NCBI GenBank assembly: GCA_038363925.1
Contig: JAQQWL010000006.1
Location: 2,336,501-2,400,500, forward strand
Direction of reading: 5' to 3'
From: Apiospora phragmitis
Lineage: Eukaryota; Ascomycota; Sordariomycetes; Amphisphaeriales; Apiosporaceae
DNA length: 64,000 nt
Positions 46,836 to 59,536 of the stretch are shown piece by piece. A program made the translations under genes and the position numbers. Position 1 is the first letter of the stretch. The number at the start of each line of letters is the position of its first letter. The notes beneath the pieces were generated by a model. That model made no database searches. It was not told where the DNA came from and saw only the letters and a list, made by a program, of their open reading frames with translations.

Positions 46836-49800
46836 TGCTCGTGGATAATCAATCTTTGTGATAGATCTCGAGTGATAAGAGGAGTCTGGGACTATGCCTA
46901 TGGTTTACATCTTTGGGCATGGACCTGGGCATTCTGCGTCTGGCTCGGCCTTTGCAGCATTATTAAACCGAGCAAATGACGATACATACTTAGTTGGCAA
47001 ATACATCAACTTTGTCCATGACGGGTGCTTGTATAAGGCGTGACTGTTTGCCATTGCCCCTCTCCTGGCTGACGAGATTCGAGCATCGACAGCAAAGCAT
47101 GCTGCCAATGCTCGCATAACGCTCAAATAGTGTATTCAAGTTACAAAACACTCAAATAAACACTTGGACAAAAGAAACAAGTGTACTCACTCGATGTGGC
47201 CGTTCATCTTGACTATTGGATGAAGCTGGATGTTTTAGTTAGTCTGGTGTCTTGTCATTATCCGTACTGGGACTGCGGGGGCTAGAGGGTCAGCGAGTCG
47301 TTGAAGATTGAGTTGAGATGGAGTATTCCCCGCCTGTCTGACAGAGCAGTCGCAATGCTTCTCCAAAATTCCCTAGTTTCATGAGAAGAGTGCCTCGGTT
47401 CACCATAGGTCAGTTCACAGTTCACTGCATTTATTTGCTATATTGCCCTGGATGGTCAAGATCCGGTCCAAAAAGTCCGCCGTGGGGAGATGTGAGCCGA
47501 TCCCCAAAAGTGATCTGCTCTGCAAGAAGAGCCCCATCCTGTGCCGTGCGTGCATTATGTGGTATTCCGTGCAGTTACTCGTGCCATTGCGCGTCTCCGG
47601 CGCCATCTAATTATATAATCTAGGCTCGAGAAGGGCAACTTTTGGCAGATCGTATACCCGCCGGGAGCGCAGACAGACAGACTGACAACGCACACAAGAA
47701 CAAACGAACTGGGGATGACCCGGGCTACGGATGCCAAGTCCGGCAACTAGCCTAGCACTTCTTCCTATGCGGCGAAAGAGCGGGCTTCCGCGGCGGGCGC
47801 TTGCGAATTCTGGTCTGGGGAATTCACTCCCCGTGGTGGCTATGCTTGTCGATCTGCCGACGATCTCCCCCGAGATGTGTAAAAGCGGGATGGACAAAAA
47901 TAATACCGCGGGGAAATTCACCTCCAGTCATGCCGTCCCCAGGTCGAGTATGTAATGCGAAGGAGGAAAAGAAAAGGTGGCTCTTTGGAGTCAGTGGGCT
48001 ACTCTGCTGAGAGTTGCTTTTGTGAAACATACGACTTGTGTGCACACGACTGACCTTGGTCATACGACACAGCCGAGAAACATCTGAGGTGCGGCCGGAC
48101 GGGACTCCAGATTTGGAGGTTACAATATGCATAGCAGCCCTCGTCCGCCACTGTTCTCTATATTCAGCCTTATTATGCGGGGAAAAGCAGTTTTTGCAAA
48201 GCCACATTTGTCGTCGGACATAAACACCATGCCTGCACTCTTTATAGTTGTACACATATTCGTTGCATGCATATATGTATGTCAATGAGAGGCGAGGTTG
48301 CCGCCTTGCTCCATTGGAAGCGCCCTGGATGCTTGGTATGGGGTCATGTGAAGCAAAAGGCAAAGCGGCTCGGCAATACAACCCAAAATTGGAATACCAT
48401 TCCCTTCCTCCCTTTCCGGATATTTGAGATTCGGACAAAGGTTAATGCCGATCTCGACTATTTCAGGGCCATATTCAATTATGCGGCAAAGAGTAGTTAG
48501 CACTCGTACGAGGCGTGCGGGCAGATCCGTTGACCGAATCCATCTAGGTTGCAGCAAAAAGCACGCTGCGTGGGTTTCTACTCACGATATGTGTGTGTGT
48601 GTGTATGCACACGCGTACAGGTTCACTGAACCTTGGGACATGCGATATGACTAGCAAACGAGTCCATAACAATAGTATGAGCTCTACGCAGTAGTTTCCA
48701 CATGTTTGTTTCCGCGGGTCGTTTATTATGTAAGGAGCTTGCATTGCCTGACACAAAGGGAGGCCGGTGTACGTACAACGGACAGTATAGTATAGCTGGT
48801 GAGTCATGGGCCAAAAGGGGAACACAATGCAACGCAAGATAACCTTCAGGTATTTCCAAGATTTACGCCCGAAGCTAGGAGACCACGGCGATGAAGCTTG
48901 CCAGCCCAATGGCCAGAATTCCCGTCAAGGTCTGTCATGGTATCTGCGATTCTAGAGTGGAAGAGGGGCGAGCTCTCGGGCTACTGTGGACCACTGCATT
49001 AGTCTCGGTAGTATTAGCGAAGCTTGCGAGGTTCACATTTGAACTCAATTACTCTATCACAGGCTTACTCGGGCTCCAATGCACCATCGAGGAAAACATT
49101 GTCACATTTGGCCTTGCTGCATGGAGATGGAGATACATGGGGTGAAACCCAGGTAAAAAGACCAGTCGAAACCAATCCAATCCAATCTCCTTGCCCCTGC
49201 AGCAACAGTTGGCGAGCATCACAATTACCATGGATGAACCGAACCGTATATTCTATAGTTACTGTTTTGTGCGTGTTCAATAAACCACAGAGGGGCAGCT
49301 ACATATAGCACGTCCGAATGGTGACAAAAGCTGGTTACCGGTCTATATATATGTATACGAAGGGGAAACCGTGACAATATGTGTAGCCGCCGAGTAATAC
49401 GTAAAATATCGCCAGAGAGAGTGTGTGTTACGTCCATATGCCGTCATATAACACATGCGAACTTGAACATGAGGCTCAACAAACGACCGGAACGTCTTCG
49501 CCTGGTCCACCACTAAGGGTTAATAATCGAGTGGGGCCGTGGTCGAATCGGCCCTACAGAGCGACCCTGCCCGTATGAGTCGTACACTTTTACACAGCAG
49601 CAGGCTAGAAGTTCCCTAGAGCTAGATATTATGGTCGACTATCAGTTCACAGACTTCACCTGAGACTAGCAGGCAGATCAGTGAACGGAAGGAGTGGAAA
49701 GAGGCGAGACCATCATCGGCCCGAAAGAGTATTTGCAAGCAGCAAGCCAGAATGTAAGCATCTAGAGCATCTCGTTCACAGAGATTGAATTCAACATCCG

Positions 49801-52585
49801 AGATGACTGGGGCCCACATGGATAGCTCGAATGGGCAACGAGCTTCTGCAAGGAGTTAAAAAAGACCCTTCTGAAACGGTCCATTCCGCAGACCCATCTG
49901 TGTCATCCACACAGGATCGCCAACAAGGCTGACCCCTTTGGTGATCGAGCATCGATTTTCGGGAGAAATCGCTCAACACACCGACAGAGTATCGTCGCTT
50001 TTACGATCAAACGCTGAGCTGTGTTTGCGAGAAAGCAAGAATGCCGACAGAAAGTGGGAGACCCAACAAGAGTGTAGTTATCGGCATGTCGACTCTGGCC
50101 CGAAACCCCTCTTGGGCTTGTGGCAGTCTGCTCAGTGCTGCTTGTGAACCTGCATCCGTCACATGCGTTACCTCTTTCATCCAGCCTCATAATGTCATCG
50201 TCATTGATTTCCCTATCATGGCCAAGCTACATTCTCATGTACAGTAGCTTGATTTTCGTGATGAGGCTGCAAGTTTTTTCAAGGAGGAGTGGACCCCTTA
50301 ACGGAAGAAACAGGCTGCAGGGGACTGACTGGCTGATGAATGCCGGGAATGAAAGGCCGCTCAAATACTTACCTAAACATTGAACGCGCCACCCAGCTTA
50401 TCTTGATGCGAGGGTCATAAGGCGGCTCAATCCCGGCGGTGTTGTGGGTAACCGAATGAACGGGATCCGCGAGATCCAGTCTGACATTTGTCTCAAAGAT
50501 CTGCTTGTCATGGTTAATTGAAAGTATCTCGAGTTATGGCGCACAACTGTAAAACGCTCATAACGGCAGTCGGATGCCACGCTTTGATGCAGTAGCAGCT
50601 TGCAGAGTACTGGCCAGCTTGACTTCAATGCGTGCTGACAAGCAACTGTCTGCCCGGACCCGAAGTAGCGGTAGTTGGGTTGACATCAAGAAGTGCCAGC
50701 CAGAACTCGAAGCTGAACTGTATGGCCCTGTACATATTCAAGAAAGCGCGGTATGTGCAATGTTTAGTCAATCAAGTCAATATCTGGTGACATGAGCCAA
50801 GCTGAAGATACCGAACGTTGCTAGCCTTGAAAGTGCCCAGGCTGGCGGTTTTACGATTGCGGTTGAAAATAGCAGCCAGCAGCCAGTTCAGATATCAAAT
50901 AATTCCGTCAACGCGACAGGTCCACCGTGGATGGGACCGTTGTCGTTAGCGCAAAGGCTTATGAGAGATAAGGACAAGATTGATGGGATGGATGGACCGT
51001 CAGCTCCGAGTTCGCCAATATACGAAGATTGCCCGTAACCTCCTCAAATAGTCCATGACATGACATGACAGACAGACAGGTGGTCGGCGCAAGAAAAGAT
51101 AAGCCAGGTCCTTTCAAACGACTGATAGTGAGGATTACATAAGTGTGCAATCCCGATGATAAGATCCAACAGGCCTTAAGCGGGCGAATAGGTGCCACCA
51201 TATTGATGTGCGGTTGCGCGTGAAATGTGGCTGAGCGTGGGGCTTTACGCGATTGGCTGATATAGTGGGAAGCTGAACGGGATCCAGCCAGGTTCTTGAC
51301 GGATCCTAGCCCCTAGCGAATCTAGAAGTGTTCGGTGCAGATAATGAAATCGTAATTACTTGATAGCGGTCCGAAAAAGTAAAGCATGGCGTGTGGACGT
51401 CGTACCTCGTACATGTGATTGAATCGTCCTCCCATCAATTGTAGTTGGTGAAACCCGCCTGATTCAGATATTGCAATGCCTATGGCCAGCGTGACAAATG
51501 ACTCCGAGTCTCCGACTAGCTGTCCAACTCATGGTTGCACACTGAGGGGTGGAGGACAGCATCATGCTCACGTATGGCGGATGGAGGTGCGGGTACGAGA
51601 CGACGCACACTCATTAGGTAGGTACTGACTAGACGCACCTGCAAGGGGCTCGGAACTCACGATGGTTTTGTGCTGTGCGTGCCAGTTAATCTGACCTGTT
51701 TGGCATCGCACTGGTGCTACCAACTGCACGAGGGTTTGCCGTTCCAATAACCGCGACTGGAATGCGGTTCGGGTCATAGTTGTCCGTCTCCAGGAGTCGG
51801 CAACGTTGCAGCCCCTGAAAGAGACCGCAGAGAGAGACAGATATTGATCGGCCAGAATTGTCGAATGGCGCCATAATCGTTCAACCCGCCCGAATGCAGA
51901 CGCGTGGGTGGGCGTATGGAACATGGTGAGCTCTGCCAGTTGCGGTAAGGAGGGGTGATAACGCGCAGCACACCTGCTTGTACGTACATACGCTTGTCAG
52001 GGGGGCCCGCAGGTGTGGCCCCTTCCGGTCTTTTCTGACAGCCATTGTTCAGCCCCACCCACGAAAAAAACAGGCCCCGTTCGAGGAGGGAAAAGTGGGA
52101 TGTGATACCCGACGCACGGCGGCGAAAAAGTGTCGCTGACCAGACTTTGTCCATCCATCGTTAGAATTTCCTCATGGGATGGATCGCCTAGTGATCCCAA
52201 GATTCCTGGAAATAACTGACTGGCGGCTTAGCCTAGTATGTACGTACCTGAACCCGGCCTACCGTGACTGCAACGATTCAAACAGATAAATCAATCTTGG
52301 TTCCACTCCATCTTGTCGCCCCCTCCCTCCACAATGTGCCTGCTTCCTCTCTCGTCTTGTCGTTCCTATTTTCCCCGGTGAATCTCGTACGTTGAAAGAC
52401 CTGACGACTCCCTCGCCTCACGGGTTGTCTATTTCTTGCTTTGCCCATTTGCTCCGAACTTTTCATATGCTTAGACCCGTCCTAGTTGCGGCCTGCTTGC
52501 AACTTACACCTTGGCTGTATCATTACCGAGGCTGAAAACACGCTATACACGACCGGGCTAACTGCCCGCAACTGAATATCGCAAC
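46836..52585. other. 5.7 kb gene-poor stretch
   Basis: No gene could be supported on either strand. The longest frame is 204 codons on the minus strand (47824-48438). It contains a Tyr/Cys-rich piece (EYVYNYKECRHGVYVRR and LCKNC) but no known family. A TG dinucleotide run lies at about 48589-48604. No transposon ends, tRNA or rRNA were recognised. The distal part probably contains the creD promoter and leader. Confidence 0.4.
48589..48604 (+). repeat. TG dinucleotide microsatellite
   Basis: A short alternating TG tract followed by TATGCACACGCG; purine-pyrimidine alternation extends over about 25 bases. Confidence 0.7.
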
Positions 52586-54524
52586 ATGCCGTCCTTTAAT
52601 CCTTTCACGTCGGTGGCTAGTAGAAATGCATGCGCCTTGTTCGAGATCAGGTGAGCCCTCTGCCTTGCCATAGGCGCCCAAGTCTATGGCTTGCGCCCCG
52701 TCTGTTCTAACCCCCTTATCCAGACTCGAGAGCGACTTTATCGTCTTCCGTGGTAGTACGGACGAGGCCTCGGGCCAGCTCCTCAAGGGAGTCGTTGTAC
52801 TATGCCTCCGAGAACCACTCAGAGTCGAAGATGTCCACCTGCGGTTAACGGGTAGCGCCCGAATCGCCTGGATGGAGGGGAAACAGACGCCAACCGGAAT
52901 CCACAACCAGAAGATCGACCGCACGACGACCGTTCTTAGGCATAGCTGGCCGCCGTTTGTCTTCGGACAGGACCATCACTCGCATGTTCTTGCCGCAGGG
53001 AACTACGAATGGCCCTTCGAGCTGCTCCTGGAGGGCAAGACCTTGGAAAGCGTGGAAGGTCTCTACCAGACTGGTATTAGCTACTTCCTAAAGGCCACCG
53101 TCTCTCGTGGTAAGCTCGCCAAGAACCTCCATGCTTTCAAGAGAGTGCGCATTATTCGGACTCTCGACCCTGCCGCCCTCGAATTCAACCACGCCATGAG
53201 TGTCGAGAATATCTGGCCGAACAAGGTGGAATACTCGATTGTGATCCCACAAAAGGCTGTTGTGTTTGGCAGCCAAATTCCTTTGGAAATGCGATTTACA
53301 CCGTTATTGAAGGGCCTGGAGATGGGCGAGATTACCGTGAGGCTTCTGGAATCTCAGGAGTTCTCTGTTCCCGGCTATAGTGCGCTCCCGAGGATCCACA
53401 AAGCCGAGCGCGAGGTCACGAATTGGAAATTCGAAGTGAAGCGGGATGACCACTGGCAGGACAACATCGACGAGACGGGCCAAGAGGGGTGGATGGTGAC
53501 GAGAGAACTGCCGCTGCCGCAGAAACTGTCGAAGTGTCTCCAAGACTGCACGGCCGAGGGCATCAAGATTCGCCACAAGATCAAGCTCACTGTAGCGCTC
53601 AAGAACCCCGATGGTCATGTTTCGGAATCAAGGGCCACGCTGCCCGTCACCATCTTCATCTCGCCGAACATCTCTCTGGACGACGATGGCAACGTAGTCT
53701 CGGGGGAAGCACAAGAGGCCGCCGAGGGTACCGTGTCCGATCATGATCAGTCTAACATGGCACCACCAGGCTACGGGCTCCACGTCCTTGACCAATTATA
53801 CGAAAACGTGGACCCCAGCATAACGCCCAATGGGATGCAGAGCGGCATCAACACACCATTTTACGCCCAGTCGCGCGCTGGGTCGCACGAGAACTTGTCG
53901 CAGCTAGCAAGCGGAGCAGTCACCCCAGCTGCGCTCTCATCGAGACTACAGAACGTGTCCCTTGACCCAACCCACAGAAACAACTCCTACACCTCGATGG
54001 GATCCCACTCGGGGATCAATACACCCAGCCATAACTATTCGCACGATGGCGATCATACGGCGGAATCTTCGCTGCCCCACTCGGCTGAACTGTCTCGACA
54101 AACTAGTGCTGAAGAGCACCATTCGCCCGAAACATCTGGCCACAGCACACCGCCCGAACACCTCGACCTACCCGATGTAGATATGGCGCAGCTCAGCAAA
54201 GTTCCGAGTTACAATACCGCTACAAGGACGCCGTTGGCTCGAAACTCGAGCTTCGCCGACACGGTCACGCTGCCGGACTACTTCAGCGTCATGAGCGCGC
54301 CGAGCTCGCCGACGAGGGCTCCCGTAAACGATCCGCTGGCAACCATCACCGAGGACATAGGCGATTCGGCCGAGACACTTCGCGAAACACGGCCGGCCCG
54401 CCGGCCATCGGCAAGACGCAGCAACTCGCTCGGATTCGCCAGCTTTCTCTCATCGCATTCGATCGGTGACCACCATGGCGAGCGCCTGTCGCGACTGATA
54501 CCGTCCAGAGGAGCGGCTACCTAA
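52586..54524 (+). CDS. creD: Arrestin-related ubiquitin-ligase adaptor, CreD-like
   Basis: Exons 52586-52650 and 52724-54524 encode 621 residues. The arrestin-N and arrestin-C folds occupy roughly residues 20-180 and 205-360 (FIVFRGSTDEASGQLLKGVVVLCL, YEWPFELLLEG, SYFLKATVSRG). The tail is Ser/Thr-rich and disordered. It carries PY-type motifs (PPGY in APPGYGLHV and LPDY in TLPDYFSV) that bind WW domains of Rsp5/HulA-type HECT ligases. CreD and its yeast relatives Rod1/Rog3 direct nutrient-transporter ubiquitination at the plasma membrane in response to carbon source. The first exon was chosen because MPSFNPFTS...ALFEIR joins in frame to the arrestin strand. The internal ATG at 52686 lies in the intron. 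The frame is intact. Confidence 0.88.
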
Positions 54525-55928
54525 AAACAGAAGAATTGACACATATTCTCCATCGTTACTACAGGATAGTTCTTGCTTGGACTTGCTTTCTCGGGGCGTT
54601 TGGGTAGGGTTGGACATCACCACACAAATAGACAGGAGATTGAAGTACGGAACTTCGTGGCGTTACATACATACGACTATTACAAGCGGATTGGGTCGGA
54701 TCATTGGATCATTTCAATTATTTGCTTTGGATATACCCCTACTGTTCATGTCTTTTTTTATGAGAAGCGATAGATGGCATGGCGCATTCTACATGCATCT
54801 TCTGGGTAACTTACAAACTTAATGACAATTTGCCTACCCAATCACAACATGTCTTGGCCTATGCTGGGATTCGTGCTCTTGCTGGTCCTTCCAAACGCAA
54901 TCGTCCATGTGAGCGTGATGCATGTTTTATACCTAAAGCTATGATTAGCAAAGAAAACCGTTAGGTTATACCTCCAACTGTCCACGACCCGGCGGGCAGG
55001 TTTGGGTTCATGTCATGTTGAATCCACGCTGCTGACCCGAAACTTGGAGTTTAATTGATGGGACCCAACAAAAGGAAGGTTGGCAAATCAATGCCGAGCG
55101 TTCGTCCAGGAATGGGCAAATTACGAAACATGCAATCTAGTGCCGTCTGATCGTGGCGGTGAAGCAAGATTGAGTTGAAATGCTTGATTTTATTAAAGTG
55201 CTTGCTTTGCTTGTTGCTATTCTCATACGGAGTACTACTACATGTATGTAGCATCGAAGAATCGAGGTGCACGCATTTGGAAGTCGCGATTGACGTCATC
55301 AGCGCTAAAGCAATGAGGGATTGCTTTCAATGGCTGGAAGTTGTGGACACCAGTTGGTGCCACGTGCCAAATCTACTGTAGCCTTCTTATCGACGGCTTG
55401 TGAAGTGTCGAATAGAAGCAATCCATCGTGACGTCTATGACCTCGACATCAATGGAAAACCCCCATCACTTCATATGTATCCTGTTTTACCATCCGGCTG
55501 AGAACTGTCTAGCCCGTTCCATTGAGGGTAGGCAGGCTAGTCATGCCATCTCATCTTGCGCATTTGCATCCGCACCGAACCACAAGCTTCGCTGGCTGTC
55601 TCTTGTCCCACCGGCCTAATGATCGACGTCAAGGGTCGCCCCTGATTGGCCCGAACAACCTCGCAACTTCAATAGCGCCAAAGGCCTAGAGCTCCCCTCA
55701 GCATCTGCCGCACGCCATATCGTCACCCCCCCCCCCCCCTCTTATTAGTTTGGTCCTCCCTACAGTGTCGCAATAGAAAAGACGTTATTCCTTTTGATGC
55801 TTCCCAGATCCTTCAGACCCCGGGTATATATATTTTATCTTCCACGCTTCACATCGGTCGCGCGACGTGTCCGACTCCGAACGAATTGATCCATCGCTAC
55901 CTTTTCCAACCCCGTGCCGCTTTACAAG
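54525..55928. promoter_or_regulatory. Intergenic region upstream of slm1
   Basis: 1.4 kb between two plus-strand genes. No coding frame is convincing. The last 250 bases contain a 14-C run and a TATATAT box (55826-55834) about 100 bases before the ATG. Confidence 0.5.
55726..55739 (+). repeat. Poly-C run of 14
   Basis: Fourteen consecutive C residues about 190 bases upstream of the slm1 start codon. Confidence 0.9.
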
Positions 55929-57533
55929 ATGAGCGCAGATTCCCAACCAATGCCCCTGCGCCAGGGCACTACTATGAGTAGCCTTGGTGACGAGGCTGTG
56001 CTTGATTTCGACCCGGCCAGCGTGAGTTTTCTACCGAATCGTGCAGTGACAACAAGCGAGGATTGTAGCTAATCGATGCCCTTCGATCCCAGACCGCCGG
56101 TCTCCTTTCCGAACGGCTTCGAGCCTGGAAGCACGCCGTCGCCTACCTCGAAGAATATGTTTCGGCCACGGAGAAAGTACACAAATCGCATGCTAAGGAA
56201 TATGAGAGGGTACTCAAGACTATCTCTCAGCCGCTGAGAGAGGGTAGGCACTTCGATCAGGGACTCGGGGGTGTCGCGGGCTTCTTCGAAAACATGCGGG
56301 TCAACACCCAGGTACGAATGACCACCCAATAGACGACACTTGCGAAGCATTGTTCTAACTTGTGGAAAAGGCTATGATCAACTCCAACGCCGAGACCGAA
56401 AAAACCCTCAAGGGCACCGTCCTCCCATTCTCGAGCGACTGCACAAGGAGATCAAGACGAAAACCAAGGAAATCATGTCCGGCGCCGAGAAGAGCTCCAA
56501 GGAGGTCGAAAAGGCCAGAAACACCACTCAGAAGCACATCGAGCTTCTGGGCCAACACTCCGCTTCCTACGAGTCCGCTGGCGGCAAGATGAACCCTAGC
56601 GAAGACCCATATGTCCTCCAACGTGGTGTCCTCCACCGACTCAACAAGCAGTGCATGGAAGAGAACAACCACAGAAACGACCTTATCACGGTCCAAAACC
56701 ACTTCCAAGATTTTGAGGCCCATGTGATTCAAGTCGTGCAGCAGGCCATGGAGGCTTTCAACTCTGTTGCGGGCGGCCAAGCCGAAAAGACCAGGGCGCT
56801 ATACGCCGATATGCTGAGCACTGCTCAACGTATCCCGCCAGATTTCGAGTGGAAGGGTTTCCAGCACAGAGAAGGCCATCAACTTGTGGACCCGAATGAG
56901 CCGCCGCGCAGCGTCGATGCTCTTACTTTCCCAAACCAGGGCCACAATTCGACCAAGCCCCTCATTGAGGGAAGTTTGGAGCGGAAATCGCGAAACAAGT
57001 TGTCATGGGGAACGCAGACAGGCTACTACGTCGTGACCCCCTCCAAGTTCCTTCACGAATTCAAGGACGATGACAACTTCCGCGCCGACCCCAAGCCTGA
57101 ACTCTCGATCTACCTGCCCGACGCAGTGATTGGCACTCCCAGCGGTGACAAGTTCAACGTCAAGGGCAAGGATAAGAGTAGCAGCTTCAGCAGCAAGCTT
57201 GCCGGCGCGTCCGAACTCTCTTTCAAGGCGCACACACCCGCCGATGCCCAGAAATGGTACGAGGCTATCCGTGCAGCGGCCGGTACTTCCGGCTCTGGCG
57301 CCATTGAGAGTACGCCCGCGTCACCTCTTGGTCGCTCCGGATCCTCAGCTACCGCCTCCGTTGCCGAGAAGACGCAAGCCTCAGACAAGGGTCAGGAGGC
57401 TGGCATTACTGAAAATGACACGGTTTCCAGCCCTACAGCCATGTCTCCCGTGGAGCCTGCAACAGGTGCGACAGGTGCGACAGGTGCGCCGGGTGCAGCG
57501 GCTGCGACAGGAGACAAGAAGCCAGCTGTTTAG
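55929..57533 (+). CDS. SLM1: Slm1-like PH-domain protein of the TORC2/eisosome pathway
   Basis: Exons 55929-56021, 56093-56311 and 56371-57533 give about 491 residues. An F-BAR-like helical region (LLSERLRAWKHAVAYLEEYVSATEK ... KHIELLGQHSASYESAGGKM) spans about 40-270. It is followed by a PH domain (about 305-420, LIEGSLERKSRNKLSWGTQTGYYVVTPSKFLHEF ... AQKWYEAIRAAA). Slm proteins bind PI(4,5)P2 at the plasma membrane and link TORC2 to its targets. One base is missing near the CCC at 56424-56426 (between KGTV and LERLHKEI), breaking the frame once. The C-terminus ends in a low-complexity ATGATGATGAPG-type run encoded by a 9-base tandem repeat. Confidence 0.88.
57464..57491 (+). repeat. GACAGGTGC nonamer tandem repeat in slm1
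   Basis: About three tandem copies of a 9-base unit encode Ala-Thr-Gly repeats in the Slm1 tail. Confidence 0.75.
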
Positions 57534-59536
57534 AGAGAAAGCTGGGCTGCTGCATCGCATAAACGCAGTGAAATCCTGCGCAGCATGGAAAAGCGCCCAC
57601 GTCGCGATACTCGTTGACTCGTGAAATGCGCGGAGCAAGTGATTCTATGGCGGAATAGAATACAGACATGGAAGAAATAAAGTTACGATGCGATGCGACG
57701 CGATACGATGCGATTCAGCCTTGCAGCGAAAGATGATCAGCTGATACACGAGGCAGACATGGCGCAGGTGTGCTTTTTGCAAGAACGGGTTCTTTAACAC
57801 GACCGTTTCGATATCCAATTGCTAATCAGTTTTAATGATATTCATGCTTACTTAGACGCGACCCGTCGTGTTCGTGTTTGACGCTCGTGGCAGCATTCAG
57901 CTCACTAGTTTCGGATCCTGCTGAAAATAAAAATAGCAACGCAGCAGACCTCAATTCAGTCAGCGACGTCTGGGGGTGGCTTGCAGAAAGGCAGACTCGA
58001 AAGTGCACTTTTCTCAACTGATTCAGTCGTAGTCTTGAGAAGCTTTGGGGAAGATTGTTTGCCAACAGGGAAACTCGAGGATACCCCTAATCGACATCAT
58101 TGACCGGTGAAGCCACATGCTCCATATCCCATTTCGTTTGAGGGTTGTGCAACAGTAATAGGTAGACCTGTGAGAATGTGCCACCGCATAAGCGCGCTGT
58201 GAGACAAACAGCAACCCCAGCTCATACAGGCCTTTCTCCTCAAGATTTCTACCGTATATACCGCCTAATGTATCTCTCAATTGAAACCATCAGCCACTCG
58301 CTGATATCTACTACTCCTACTACAACCAGATACGAGATGGTTGGTTATCCTTCGTGGAACGAGACGCCTAGCCTTTTTTTTTTTCCGCTTTCGGCTGATT
58401 TTGCGAGTTCGTCATCTACATCCGGCAGGGGGGACCAAGATTCACCATTCAACGCGTGGGGTAAGGCTGAGCATAAGTTCAACAACGACATCATCCCACG
58501 GCGGTGCTGCCGAAGGATTACCTGATGCGGAACAATAACCTTAGTCTGTGGCCGATTCCAATAGCACATGTCTCTGCTGATTGGAAGAACGGATGAGAAC
58601 CCATGTCTTACCTAATTGATGCGGGCTGACGCGATCCCGGTATGGATTCTCCATACAAACACATACATCCCCTATTCGCTGATGGGGTCCGACGAGCTTA
58701 TTATAGTGATGTGGCTTCTGCCACCAATTACCAGCAACAAGCAGAGAATACCGTATCCCTGGTTCCATATTCAGCGGGAAAAGGGGGCTGGATCTGATTG
58801 ATGGCCTTACCCGAGCTGTGATGCAGCTGGCATGCCTTGCCATGCTTAGAGGCGCTCACCTTGTGGATATCGTAGACGTCAGTCGGAAGGTTTCCGGTGG
58901 CTCTAATGAACCCCCCTGCTCACCTATACCTCATTATTCTGCCAAGGCATATTTCATCTTCTCTGCCGCCGAAAGAAACACGCCCTTGATGCTACGATGG
59001 TCTACCATTCCAATGGGCTGGGTTGGGCTTACTTGCTTATCTACTTACATCACCATATCAAGCAAGGCTTGAACCACTCGATATGGCATTAATTGGTATG
59101 TCAATACCTATATCTTCACCCCTCGATCCATCTCCCGAGTGGTCCGAAGAATTGCTATCCAGAAATAGCAAGGTTGAGTAAGTATACTGTTCCTGAGTAG
59201 ACCCGCTCTGTGATGACAGCGGCACACACCCGCGTAGAAGGTTACTTCTTCTTTGAGGCTCTCATAATATACGTGTGCGCATGTGTAGAGCCTTATCTCG
59301 TGTTATGGGAGTAGGAGAAGAAGCAAAAAAAAAATGCCCAACGAGGCTTTCTCGACGAAGGTGGTGATGAACGCGATCTAGTATGAATAGATCCCTACAT
59401 CCCTGTTCCATCGTCACCTCGGAGTCCCATCTTCATTCATAACGACGACAGCAACAACATCAACTTCATCAGTTCCCAAGGGTTTGGGTCCAAAAAGAAT
59501 AAAACAGAACAAAAACCAGTAACATATTTGCCCAAG
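57534..59536. other. 2 kb intergenic stretch
   Basis: Between slm1 and the Clr5-domain gene. Frames below 120 codons only, plus a T10 run near 58375 and an A9-10 run near 59325. Nothing further is supported. Confidence 0.45.

Noticed and set aside
49530..49570. GGTCGAATC-like tRNA T-loop
   Set aside because: No matching acceptor, D or anticodon stems could be paired around it.
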